This document shows, one piece after another, positions 54,461-64,000 of a stretch of DNA of 64,000 nucleotides. Origin of the DNA: Prochlorococcus sp. AG-409-P19 (GTDB lineage: Bacteria > Cyanobacteriota > Cyanobacteriia > PCC-6307 > Cyanobiaceae); assembly GCA_003215315.1 (NCBI GenBank), contig QCKO01000002.1, positions 1 to 64,000 on the forward strand, in the 5' to 3' direction. The position numbers and the translations under genes were made by a program. Position 1 is the first letter of the stretch, and every line of letters starts with the position of its first letter. Under the pieces are notes generated by a model. That model searched no databases and was not told the DNA's origin. It was given only the letters and a program-made list of their open reading frames with translations.

Positions 54461-54604
54461 TTATACAACTCCAGGAATCATTTGGCCTGTTGTCAAATAA
54501 GCACCAACCAATGCCCAGCACCCTAAAAATGCTGCATAACCATTGATTCTCTCAGCAATAACTTTGCCTTGTTCAATGTCTCTTTTTGATGTTGGACTTG
54601 TCAT
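54461..54604 (-). CDS. High light inducible protein-like
   Basis: MTSPTSKRDIEQGKVIAERINGYAAFLGCWALVGAYLTTGQMIPGVV*. Confidence 0.85.
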   Translation of the reverse strand: MTSPTSKRDIEQGKVIAERINGYAAFLGCWALVGAYLTTGQMIPGVV

Positions 54605-54724
54605 CTAAATAACTCCAGGAATAAGTTGACCAGTAATGGCATATGAGCCAGCTAAAAACATAAAGGCCATCATTGATGGGCGCCCAATGCCTCTTTCAAA
54701 AATTGTTTTGTTTGTGGGTTTCAT
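54605..54724 (-). CDS. High light inducible protein-like
   Basis: MKPTNKTIFERGIGRPSMMAFMFLAGSYAITGQLIPGVI*. Confidence 0.8.
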   Translation of the reverse strand: MKPTNKTIFERGIGRPSMMAFMFLAGSYAITGQLIPGVI

Positions 54725-54729
54725 TTTGT

Positions 54730-54837
54730 TTAGAAAATTCCAGGAATAATTTGACCTGTAGTGGCATAAGCACCAAATGCTGCAACAAAGCCAAGCATCG
54801 CCGCCCAACCGTTGAACTTTTCTGCTTCAGGAGTCAT
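54730..54837 (-). CDS. High light inducible protein (short)
   Basis: MTPEAEKFNGWAAMLGFVAAFGAYATTGQIIPGIF*. Confidence 0.85.
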   Translation of the reverse strand: MTPEAEKFNGWAAMLGFVAAFGAYATTGQIIPGIF

Positions 54838-54889
54838 TGATTCAATAAATAATTGATGTGAAGTAATATAACTTTATTATTAACCAATG

Positions 54890-55080
54890 TAAAGGTTCGG
54901 TTGTGTACGGTCGAGACCGCTGGGGGGCAGCCGCCCAAGAGATTAGACACAGACCATTAAAGGCTCAGTGCTAACGGTCTTCCCAGGACAGATCCCGGTC
55001 ATAAGACAAAGTCACACTAGTGACACTCTTTCAAAGCTCGTTTAAGTGTTTTGTTACAGAGGTTCCTTGACAACTAAAAA
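54890..55080. ncRNA. GC-rich structured intergenic; candidate ncRNA or hli leader, strand unclear
   Basis: Much higher GC than surroundings; hairpins GTCACACTAGTGAC, CCAGGAcagaTCCCGG, CGGTCgaGACCG. Confidence 0.45.
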
Positions 55081-55344
55081 TTCGTTTTAGGTTACACAAT
55101 TCTTTAAGCGTTTCCATGCACAAACAGTTTCTTTCTAAAATTCTAAGTCTTAATTATTATTAATGAATAGAAATCTGTGTAGAAGTATTCAATAATTATC
55201 AAAGACTTTAATTTCCTTCATACCTTCAATATATTAGATAATTCAAATTGACTTCATTTGCATTGACAAGATTATCTCAGGTATTTTAATTGACTTTTCT
55301 TTCCCATTTACCCAAAATTATAGCAACTGTAAAATAATTGCGCT

Positions 55345-55563
55345 GTGCCAGAGAAATGGAAGCCAACTCAAAGTCAACAATCAGGACCTATTTCTCGTAC
55401 CTTTGACTTGTTCAACAATGAGCTCAATGAATTACAAAGGGAATTGAATTGTCCTGATGAATTTATTTATGACTTTCTAGAAGTAATCAAAAGTATTTGG
55501 ACACCTGATAGCTGCCACTCAAAAGCAAGGCAAAAGAAGCGAGAAGATCCAAGCGCCTTTTAG
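55345..55563 (+). CDS. Hypothetical small protein
   Basis: 72-aa ORF. Confidence 0.5.
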   Translation: MPEKWKPTQSQQSGPISRTFDLFNNELNELQRELNCPDEFIYDFLEVIKSIWTPDSCHSKARQKKREDPSAF

Positions 55564-55706
55564 AAGAAGAGCCCTAAGCTTATACGTATAAATTCCATAA
55601 AATTAATAGACTTCTCTTAATTGCGCGCTAAGAACACAGCATATTTTTACAAACAAAGAAATTAAGAAAAAAACATGCATCATTAAAGAACTAACTTTTT
55701 ATTTAT

Positions 55707-56012
55707 ATGTGGGTAAGCATTGATTTTTGTCTTCTCCCTCTTGGCGTTGACATCTCTATATCGTCTTATGTAAGTGCTTGCATTAGCATTATTGAGAAAT
55801 ATGGGCTTGAGCATGAATTAGGTCCCAATGGCACTGCAATAGAAGGGGATTGGGAAGATGTTTTTGAATGTATCAAAAGTTGTCACGAAAAAATCCATGA
55901 ATTAGGAGCAAGTCGTATTCATACAACATTAAAAATCAATACACGAACAGATAGAAAACAGTCCTTTAGGGAGAAAATCCAAAGTGTCATTTCGAAAAAC
56001 GACTCAGAATAA
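55707..56012 (+). CDS. DUF77/UPF0045 (thiamine-binding-like, MTH1187) family protein
   Basis: LPLGVDISISSYVSACISIIEKYGLEHELGPNGTAIEGDWEDVFECIKSCHEKIHELGASRIHTTLKINTRTD. Confidence 0.88.
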   Translation: MWVSIDFCLLPLGVDISISSYVSACISIIEKYGLEHELGPNGTAIEGDWEDVFECIKSCHEKIHELGASRIHTTLKINTRTDRKQSFREKIQSVISKNDSE

Positions 56013-56307
56013 TATTCTCTTACTACTCTTTAAGACTCTAATAAGATGTAGTCGTTAAAACTTTACCTCAGCAAAAGAATTAATACTTTTAGGATTTCAA
56101 GTCAATAAAGTAAATTATTCCTCATAAGAATTTTAACTTTCATATCAAGGTTCTCCATTGATTTAATATTTCCTTGCTAAAACTTTATTGAAAGCATTTG
56201 AATTGTACTACTCTTAGGAAAAGAAGTGCCACATAAACAACAATTAAAAGGTTTTACCATCTAAGAAAAAAAATTATCAAATGTTGAATACTCTAAAAAA
56301 GTTGCAT

Positions 56308-56570
56308 GTATAAGCAAAAAGAAATAGCTATTTTGGATATAGAATTAGATTCTCAAATTGAGAGCATAAAAGTATTTAAGACTCAACATTGCCTTACAAT
56401 ACCTCCCAAGCATATTTGCAAGTCAGCTCTTTTTCGGAAAGCGGCTTCTTTAATACCTGCTTGGCTTTAGTAGCAAGCTAATATAACACTCGAGTCTTAG
56501 AATATAAATATAGAGACAAACAAAGTATTTGATGAATTAATGCAAAATAATATAAAGGGAAGGGTTTAAC
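56308..56570 (+). pseudogene. Decayed family A small-protein gene
   Basis: YKQKEIAILDIELDSQIESIKVFKTQHCLTIPPKHICKSALF matches 11006-11311, then interrupted. Confidence 0.7.
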
Positions 56571-57046
56571 CTATAAATATTATTATATTTATATCAATAT
56601 CTATACAGTTTTATTTATACAAATTTTACGATCAATACTAAATATTAGAAAATTTTTTTTTACAAAGAGCTTGTTTGATCTGATATATCAGTCCTGGTTT
56701 CGGGCACCGTAAATATAGTCCAGAGAAATAAAATAGTAACAGGACATAGAGCCATTTGAAATAGAGGTGCAAGGTACTTAAGGTAATGAAAATTTTTAGT
56801 CATAATGAATTATTTTCTAATGCAAGTAGCCTACAAAATAGATTTGAATTTTCTGAATAAAGTAAATCCAAAGAATCTTTCATATTTAACTTAATGTAAT
56901 TTTATTATAAAATTGAAAATTTAATTTAATTTTTTGTATAATGAAGTATCAATATAGCAGTAGATAGTTGAAAAAGATAATTTGCATCATTAAAAAAGAA
57001 CATTTCATACGTCAAGTTATCTAATCTGAATTATAACGGATTCATA

Positions 57047-57268
57047 TTAGTCAGCATATCCATCATCGTCCTCAGACTGAATAGTTCGAGGAGCATTGCG
57101 AATATGTTCATCCCATGGATGAACATAAGATTCTTTATCCGAATAAACCTCACTCTTCAATTCATTAAGTATGGATTCAAGGTTAGAAATAATCCTCTTT
57201 AGATTTTCTTTTTTCATAAGTGGTAAAAGTTGTGAAAAAGCAATGTATATACTATTTATATAAAGCAT
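57047..57268 (-). CDS. Hypothetical small protein
   Basis: 73-aa ORF; LKRIISNLESILNELKSEVYSDKESYVHPWDEH. Confidence 0.5.
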   Translation of the reverse strand: MLYINSIYIAFSQLLPLMKKENLKRIISNLESILNELKSEVYSDKESYVHPWDEHIRNAPRTIQSEDDDGYAD

Positions 57269-57470
57269 TTTTCATGAATCTGACATACTTGATATACGAA
57301 AAATCATAAATGAATTATAAAGACAAATTTCACTAAGACTTCCACGTAATAGATGGTTCAAAAATTTCCAGGAATTAACTTGTATTCAACTTCAAAGCCT
57401 AGTCGAAACTCATTCTAAAATAAATCATTAAATGCTCATAAGAAATACATAGAGTAATGAAGGACTTAAA

Positions 57471-57794
57471 TTAGGCATCTTCTTTGGAAATGAGTTCAGT
57501 ATCAACCACTGATTGAGAATCAACGAAATGACTTAATTTTCTATCAATCCAATTATTTATTCCAATCACTAGCGGCTGTGACCAGCGAAAAATAAAAATA
57601 GCCGTAGGTAAAACACTGATTATTCCAACAACTGGGCTTCGAAAAAGCAACCGGCCAGCTTTAATATTAAAAAGCACAATCAACAAAGAAGGGATTATCA
57701 CACTAACGAACGTCTTAAGAGCTGTAGACCAGCCAACTTGATAAATCCACCAAATTGCAGCTATGCCAGCAATGTATAAAAACAAATAGATCAT
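57471..57794 (-). CDS. Membrane protein
   Basis: 107-aa hydrophobic ORF. Confidence 0.6.
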   Translation of the reverse strand: MIYLFLYIAGIAAIWWIYQVGWSTALKTFVSVIIPSLLIVLFNIKAGRLLFRSPVVGIISVLPTAIFIFRWSQPLVIGINNWIDRKLSHFVDSQSVVDTELISKEDA

Positions 57795-57921
57795 TAAAAC
57801 AGCATAAAATGAATCAGGAAGCGCATGGTTTATCTGAATTCATTTTTTAACTTTAATCGCAATAGCGAAAATAGGCTCATATTGGATCCTCAAAAAATTT
57901 GAAACAGTGTTCGCACATGAT

Positions 57922-58044
57922 TTATTCCTCATTAGGATCTACTTCAGAGACTTTGAGATGCAATCCTACGTAAAGGATCAATCCTCCGATTAATGGGGTC
58001 CAAAGACCCAACGAACTTAAATGGTTTGATTGAAAAAAATCCAT
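57922..58044 (-). CDS. Tiny single-TM protein (40 aa)
   Basis: MDFFQSNHLSSLGLWTPLIGGLILYVGLHLKVSEVDPNEE*. Confidence 0.55.
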   Translation of the reverse strand: MDFFQSNHLSSLGLWTPLIGGLILYVGLHLKVSEVDPNEE

Positions 58045-58055
58045 AACTTCAATCT

Positions 58056-58154
58056 TTAAGCAATTTTTAAAGCAAAAACAATAACTTTACTCAAGGCCCA
58101 ACCAATCACAAGACAAGTTACAACTGGGAATAGAATACTTTTAAATAAATCCAT
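58056..58154 (-). CDS. Tiny single-TM protein (32 aa)
   Basis: MDLFKSILFPVVTCLVIGWALSKVIVFALKIA*. Confidence 0.5.
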   Translation of the reverse strand: MDLFKSILFPVVTCLVIGWALSKVIVFALKIA

Positions 58155-58426
58155 TTGCTTGAATCCTTAAATAGTAAACATATTATCCCTATTTCAATTG
58201 ATTTGAAAGTTTTCTACGAAGCATTAAGCAACGTCCTTTCAATCAAACATCTCTCAAAACCATAAAACCGAGAAGAATAAGGAGTGAGCTATATTAAGGA
58301 CACTCTTATAGGGATTGAACAAAGGAACCTTCATTTCCATCATCTAGCTATTATATTCATCTAGTAAAAAGTCAAGAAATCGTTTAAAAAACTATATTTT
58401 AAAATAAATATAAGCCTATAAAATAG

Positions 58427-58594
58427 CTATAAATTACTTATTTCTGAAATTTTTCTCTTCCAATACTCTCTTTCCTCTTCCGTTATCCAAGGAGAATGTC
58501 TCCTAACCCAAGACTCTTGTAGCCAATCAGATCTAGTCCATCCATCCTTAGGCTGACTGCTATATTTCTTATAAAGGTGATTATAATTATTCAT
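58427..58594 (-). CDS. Trp-rich small protein (55 aa)
   Basis: MNNYNHLYKKYSSQPKDGWTRSDWLQESWVRRHSPWITEEEREYWKRKISEISNL*. Confidence 0.5.
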   Translation of the reverse strand: MNNYNHLYKKYSSQPKDGWTRSDWLQESWVRRHSPWITEEEREYWKRKISEISNL

Positions 58595-58714
58595 TTAAAG
58601 ATTTGTATATATCTATCATAACAAAATCCATTAAGAAAATGTCAAAGGTAAATTCTTTATTTCTAAAGTATAAGATTAATTTAGTGACTCTAAGGTTTTT
58701 AGTGGTCACTTGCT

Positions 58715-58915
58715 TTAGCTGTTCTCTTCATTTTTGGATTCAAAAGCAACCCTTGCAGGCAGGTAACATTTATTCCTCCACATATATCTAAGGTTAGGAG
58801 GAATAATTTTTCTTTTTTTAGACCTAGTAATTAACTCTTGTTGATGGTTAATTCCTTCTATCATGTCTTTTAAGACATATTCTAGTTCCAACTCAAATAC
58901 CTGTTTTCTATTCAT
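58715..58915 (-). CDS. Hypothetical small protein
   Basis: 66-aa ORF. Confidence 0.45.
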   Translation of the reverse strand: MNRKQVFELELEYVLKDMIEGINHQQELITRSKKRKIIPPNLRYMWRNKCYLPARVAFESKNEENS

Positions 58916-59449
58916 TTATTGATAACTATAAATAGTTAATTTGATTTGGTTAAATCCTAGATAAAAAAAGAACAGGTGAATTCAGCTCTTCAAGACAACG
59001 TCTTAAAATAATAGCAAGCAATAGTCTTATCCATGCTATATAACTTCTAATAATTCATTTTTTCCCATAGATATAAATTGTTGATGCATTGTTTCTCCAT
59101 AAAGCCTTGTTAATTCATGCTCATTAGCTTCATAGCAATTATCTTTGCGACAGATCTAGCAATTTCTTATGCTCAGAATCCCTTTCCATCTTTTATAACA
59201 GCTATAAATACTAAACATCAAAGCCATCTAATAATAAAGGAAAGTCAATCTTTCAAATACTTTCTAGTCCAAAGATGTTCTTTAATCACATAGTTTTTTC
59301 ATCTATGGTTAAAATTATTAAAGTCACAAAAAACACTTTAATTAAAATAACAAAGTCATAAACTTAGATAGAATAGGAAAGAATATTAAACAAAAAAGGT
59401 TTTTAACTACTACATTTAGATAATTAATCAAAAAGATAATGACGCAATT

Positions 59450-60004
59450 TTAAAACTTTTCTCGAAAAGTCAAAGAGCTTGTTGGACGAGTAATTGGCGA
59501 AGGTATCACTCCATAGCCAACCCATAAAAATCCAATTATTTCTTCATCTTGAGGATTTATTCCAACTATTTCATATGTATGGGAATGCCTAGTTATTCTA
59601 CCTGTTGACCATTTACACCCAACGCCATCAGCAACAAGAGAAAGAGAAAGGTTTTGAATTGCACAGGCACATGATGCATAGTCTTCAAGTTTTTGGACTG
59701 GATCATTTGTAGAGATCTGACTCGCTATAAGCAAATGAGAAGGGTTAAACATCTTAGATTTTATTTTTTCAATTTTTTGTTCAGTTATTGAGTAGTCATC
59801 CCCAAAATTAATTTTCAACTGTAATTGAAAAAGAAGTTCTCTTTTTTTTTCCCCAAGGCTTGTAAAACGCCAAGGAAAAGTCAATCGATGGCAAGGGGCA
59901 TAATTAGCCGCATCAATAGATCTTTCAATTATTTCCTTAGAAACTTTGTTTGGAGAAAAAGAGTGAATTGTCCTTCGTTCTTTTATTGCCTGAAAAATGT
60001 CCAT
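59450..60004 (-). CDS. Nitroreductase family protein
   Basis: MDIFQAIKERRTIHSFSPNKVSKEIIERSIDAANYAPCHRLTFPWRF. Confidence 0.92.
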   Translation of the reverse strand: MDIFQAIKERRTIHSFSPNKVSKEIIERSIDAANYAPCHRLTFPWRFTSLGEKKRELLFQLQLKINFGDDYSITEQKIEKIKSKMFNPSHLLIASQISTNDPVQKLEDYASCACAIQNLSLSLVADGVGCKWSTGRITRHSHTYEIVGINPQDEEIIGFLWVGYGVIPSPITRPTSSLTFREKF

Positions 60005-60581
60005 AATTTCTCTCTAGGAAATTTTGATGCTAATCAATTTTCTGTTACGACTTTAAGTTATCCAAACACTTACGTCTTTAAGGTCAAGCAAAGTAGCAAA
60101 AAACAAAAAAATGATGTATTGTCTCGGTCTTTACACCTTAAATATGACCAGTACTGGATTTGATCGTAATGGACTTGATGGTGCTGGAATTCATTGGATG
60201 CAATATCTTTCAATGACATCCATGTCACTACTTATATTTTTTATCGCCTTAGATAAAGCATTGCCTAGCTTTCATCATTTAATTTTATTATCAATGGCAA
60301 AAGCTGGAATCATCTGTAATGGAATAAGTTAATAATCATTTAATTAATTAGCTTTTTTGTTATTATTCTCTAATGGATCGCATGCTTTTCTCATATATAT
60401 TAAGGAGTAAAAGATAGCTCATAAAAAATAAGCGTATAAAAGAATAAGTTTATTTATTCTCACTGGAGAAGATACAGAAGAACCAAAAAACTAATAAAAT
60501 GAATATTTACAATATTTTAAACACAAGATCGATAAATTATATAAAACTAATCATATTGGAATTTAATCCTGCCAAAGTATA

Positions 60582-60830
60582 ATGAATGATGCTACAAACA
60601 AAAGAATCTTTAATTGGTCCCAAATTAAATTCTCTCTCAATGAGTTCCTTATTTGGACTACTTTAATTTTATGTGCTTTTAGCCTAGCTTTAATTGCATT
60701 GAGTTTGCGACCAGTCGCCAAGTGGGCTAATTATCAAAGTATTTGCATCGCGCAAGAAAGTGAAAAAGCTCCTATTTCTTGGGCGGTTAGAAAATGCAAT
60801 GGTCGTTCAAAGGTATATCAAGTTAAATAA
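60582..60830 (+). CDS. Small membrane protein
   Basis: 82-aa ORF; ...GLRPVAKWANYQ-like SLRPVAKWANYQSICIAQES...WAVRKCNGRSKVYQVK. Confidence 0.6.
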   Translation: MNDATNKRIFNWSQIKFSLNEFLIWTTLILCAFSLALIALSLRPVAKWANYQSICIAQESEKAPISWAVRKCNGRSKVYQVK

Positions 60831-60961
60831 AAAGGTTTTAGCAAGAAGAGGAGCATCAGAATTGATAAAGATGCTATATGTTCCAAAAAATTTAGAATAG
60901 AAGAAAAACAAAGAAACTTCCTACGGAAGGAGTAAAAAGCATATAGCACTTTTCAAGATGA

Positions 60962-61174
60962 ATGATCAAAAAGTTATTTACCATGATCCTTAGCCTCATT
61001 CTTACTCTTATACCTTTGGCAGTTCATGCTGACGAATCAGAGTCACTACCACTGGAAGATAAGCAAAAAGTAGAAACCACATCACAAATGACTCAAGAAA
61101 AACTTGATGATCTATTAGGTCTAGACCCATACCTAGGACCAACATCATGGCTAGATTCAAAGGTTAGTGATTAA
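60962..61174 (+). CDS. Secreted small protein
   Basis: Signal peptide MIKKLFTMILSLILTLIPLAVHADES. Confidence 0.55.
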   Translation: MIKKLFTMILSLILTLIPLAVHADESESLPLEDKQKVETTSQMTQEKLDDLLGLDPYLGPTSWLDSKVSD

Positions 61175-61347
61175 ATAGTCTTATTTTATTCAAGTTAGAA
61201 CCTATAATTACTTATGATTATATAAAAAAATTACTTATATTTTTCTATATGAGTTGCAAAAGGGATCAAAGGAAAATAAAAAGCTAGGGAAACTGCTCTC
61301 AACTAGTGTTAGGAGGCTATCACTTACAAAGGCAAAAACCCTGAAAG

Positions 61348-61677
61348 ATGGTTAACTCAGCGAAAGTACCCTCAAAAATGACAATCGAAACTACGGTTTT
61401 TGATTTCAAAATCACTCAACCATTTGATCAATGGGCGGCTATTTTTGATAGCGATGAGAACAAGTCAATATTAAAATCAAAAGGGATATCTCCTCTCTAT
61501 AGAGGGCGAAACCAAGAAGACTCTTCCCGAGCAATTGTTATTTTTCAAGCAGAGAAGGGCGTTGCCAAGAAGATGTGGGTAAGCCCAGAGACACAAAAGG
61601 AAACCAACCCAAGTAAACATATCTATAACGAGCCAAAAATTACTTGTTGGGACTGGGGTACTTCTTACCCCTCTTAA
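61348..61677 (+). CDS. DUF3764 family protein
   Basis: MTIETTVFDFKITQPFDQWAAIFDSDENKS...LYRGRNQEDSSRAIVIFQAEKG; paralog of 49635-49907. Confidence 0.75.
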   Translation: MVNSAKVPSKMTIETTVFDFKITQPFDQWAAIFDSDENKSILKSKGISPLYRGRNQEDSSRAIVIFQAEKGVAKKMWVSPETQKETNPSKHIYNEPKITCWDWGTSYPS

Positions 61678-62007
61678 TTAAATTAATAATAAATTCTTAA
61701 ATTTATAGACTTATGGCTTTTGCTAAGGTTTGATCAAATTGAAATAATTAAAACTCTATGCCCTGGATTGTTAGGCCATTAGAGGCTAAAAGTAATGGTG
61801 TAGAAAAAATATTTATGGTAATTAATATAAACTTTTCTATAGGTCTTCCCTTATCAGTAAGGCTATCAGCTGTATACTGGGGTTATATTAATGGCTTCAA
61901 TCACTTCTTTTAAAGTTTGTCATATAAATGAATCTATAAAAATAAATATAGTATAAAAGACTCAATCCCTGTTAATTAAAGAAATCAAACTAAATATTCA
62001 ATTCATA

Positions 62008-62217
62008 TTAAGAGATAGACTTTGAATCAGGGGAAGGATTTTTAAACATCCTTTTTTCGGCAGTAACAATCGCTAACCAACCCAATGCCAAAATGCATGC
62101 TGATTGAAAGTCCCCTTTTAGAAAATCAACTAGCGATAGGGTGCTTGATGCAATAGCAAGACTTCTGACAATCCATCTAGCTATATTAACTTGTTGTTTC
62201 TTGTTAGAATTATCCAT
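62008..62217 (-). CDS. Small membrane protein
   Basis: 69-aa ORF. Confidence 0.5.
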   Translation of the reverse strand: MDNSNKKQQVNIARWIVRSLAIASSTLSLVDFLKGDFQSACILALGWLAIVTAEKRMFKNPSPDSKSIS

Positions 62218-62423
62218 TCTTATATAATGACAATAACAAAGATTAAATCCATTAAATAAATCAATAAGTAAAAGAAGGTCTAGCTAATACATGAATCAGA
62301 AATAATTTACTACCTGCCTACAAAGAGAATCAAGCGAGAAAACCAAACCAGCTCAAATCAAAAAGGATCACGCTTATCGTTAGTTGGTACAATATATATG
62401 ACAAGCATTGTGCTGTCAAAATT

Positions 62424-62508
62424 GGAGGGGTGGTCGAGTGGTTGATGGCTCTGGTCTTGAAAACCAGCGAGGTGAGAGCCTCCGTGGGTTCGAATCCCAC
62501 CCCCTCCG
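62424..62508 (+). tRNA. tRNA-Ser (TGA)
   Basis: GGAGGGG...CCCCTCC acceptor, CTGGT-CTTGAAA-ACCAG anticodon arm, long variable arm, GTGGG-TTCGAAT-CCCAC T-arm. Confidence 0.97.
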
Positions 62509-62658
62509 CTCAAAGCAATCCATAGAAAGCAAATAGAAACAAAGCCTTTCTATGTCTTTTCTTGTATAAGGTTATGAATTTATATTCTATTTCCTGCTAC
62601 TGAAATGCACGCATCATCACATTCATAAAAAGGATCAACAATATGCTTTAATAAAGAA

Positions 62659-62832
62659 ATGACTGAAAAAATTAAAAAAAAACAAATAGACTTAACTGAT
62701 CAACCTGATTTTAATGAGACAGATCAAAGATTAGAATGTGGATGGTATACCCAAATAGAAGGAAGTGGACAAAGGAAAAGATATTTAAGATCAATAAAAG
62801 AAAAGATAAATATTAATCAGCCTGCAAAATAA
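62659..62832 (+). CDS. Hypothetical small protein (57 aa)
   Basis: MTEKIKKKQIDLTDQPDFNETDQRLECGWYTQIEGSGQRKRYLRSIKEKININQPAK*. Confidence 0.45.
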   Translation: MTEKIKKKQIDLTDQPDFNETDQRLECGWYTQIEGSGQRKRYLRSIKEKININQPAK

Positions 62833-63680
62833 ACATAATACCAATAATCTTATAGAAAAGTATAAATACTAAATATATACAGATATAGCAAAGTAAATCA
62901 AGATTTTTTTTTCGAAATTCGATAAAAGAAATATAATTTCCATATAGTCAAGAAACTAAGTACATATCTAATACTTTATTCTGGAGTAAATGATGTTATA
63001 GTTAGAAAGCTATTAGAATCATAATTCTAGGTCAATCAGGATTTTATCAACAAACAAATAGACTATGCGCTAAACACATTTGAAATTAAAGGTGTTATTA
63101 TTAATAAGAATAAATCATTCAATCAACTTATCCAGAAGAATAATGAAAAAAGAACGTTACTTAAAAGATCGAGAAGCTATAGTAAGGGCTGATATATGGA
63201 AAGAGATCACTTCATCCTGCAAGTCAATGAGAGTAGAACTTGGCTATACAAATCTACAAATAGTTGATTTTCTAAAAGAAATTACCAGAACATTTGAGAA
63301 AGACCAAGTATAAAGGTACTTTAGTAATTAATGTACAAACTTAATTACTAAGATCATAAGCTGTCTATATCTAGCAATACAAAGTAAAAAGGTCAATAGA
63401 ATATTAGAAGTTAATTAATTATAAAAAGGTGAGTTTTATATTCACGTCTATAAGAAAGGAACAATAAAGATAATATAGTGGGCGCCTTATTTATCCTTGC
63501 CAAGCATCCCTTATTGAAATACATTATTGAAATTATTCTTACTCCAAATTAATTAGCACATATAACAAAGATAAAAAATCGACCTGCGAAGAATTAAATA
63601 TCACGGTCTGGCGAATAAAAAAATTATAATTAATTTACATATTAACTAAAATTGAAAGAAAAATTGAAAGAAATTTTATA

Positions 63681-63959
63681 TCAAATTCTAGCATTTGTAA
63701 GTTCTTCAATTCTTAAAATAGCTTTAGGAAAAGAGTTTATAGCTGATGGTATTCTCCAAAAGTAACCACCGATAACCGAACTAAAGTCTCCTAAACCCTT
63801 TACGACAATATTTTTATTGTTATGGTATGAGATACCTGCAATCCTTGAAGCTCTCCAAGGATTCCAAGCAGCTAGGTTAACTATTATTCGATATGCTGTA
63901 GGCCAAGGGTTATCTTTAAGCAGCAACTCTAACTTTTCTAAGTGATAATCTGCTTTCAT
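63681..63959 (-). CDS. Hypothetical protein
   Basis: 92-aa ORF. Confidence 0.5.
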   Translation of the reverse strand: MKADYHLEKLELLLKDNPWPTAYRIIVNLAAWNPWRASRIAGISYHNNKNIVVKGLGDFSSVIGGYFWRIPSAINSFPKAILRIEELTNARI

Positions 63960-64000
63960 AGGCCTATTAGCAAGTATGTATAAAAGCGATAAGTTCCATC

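Overview
AT-rich cyanobacterial chromosome segment. Urea genes, clustered small HLIP genes and many tiny single-TM proteins suggest Prochlorococcus, probably a low-light NATL-like lineage; this is an inference from gene content. The core is a divergent urease locus (ureABCD on -, ureEFG on +) followed by the urea ABC transporter urtABCDE, then pstS on -. Both flanks are accessory-like: short genes, decayed paralogs, HLIP genes, DUF families and possible structured RNAs. Main signals: (1) a ~300-nt, ~95% identical structured element, probably an ncRNA with its own terminator, present twice in inverted orientation at ~5.64-5.95 kb and ~48.41-48.71 kb and bracketing ~43 kb that includes the urea locus; (2) a 26-bp identical leader 19-20 nt upstream of two DUF4278 genes, containing a MERGL.. 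micro-ORF that is in-frame at one gene and ATGA-coupled at the other; (3) a decayed tRNA-Pro 3' half near an island-like block (decayed pstS copy, porin, two DUF3721 proteins, RHH protein), consistent with mobile-island scarring; (4) a family of four ~95-aa proteins, one decayed; (5) a GC-rich structured intergenic upstream of a four-gene hli cluster. No searches or folding programs were run. Alignments and pairings were done by eye.
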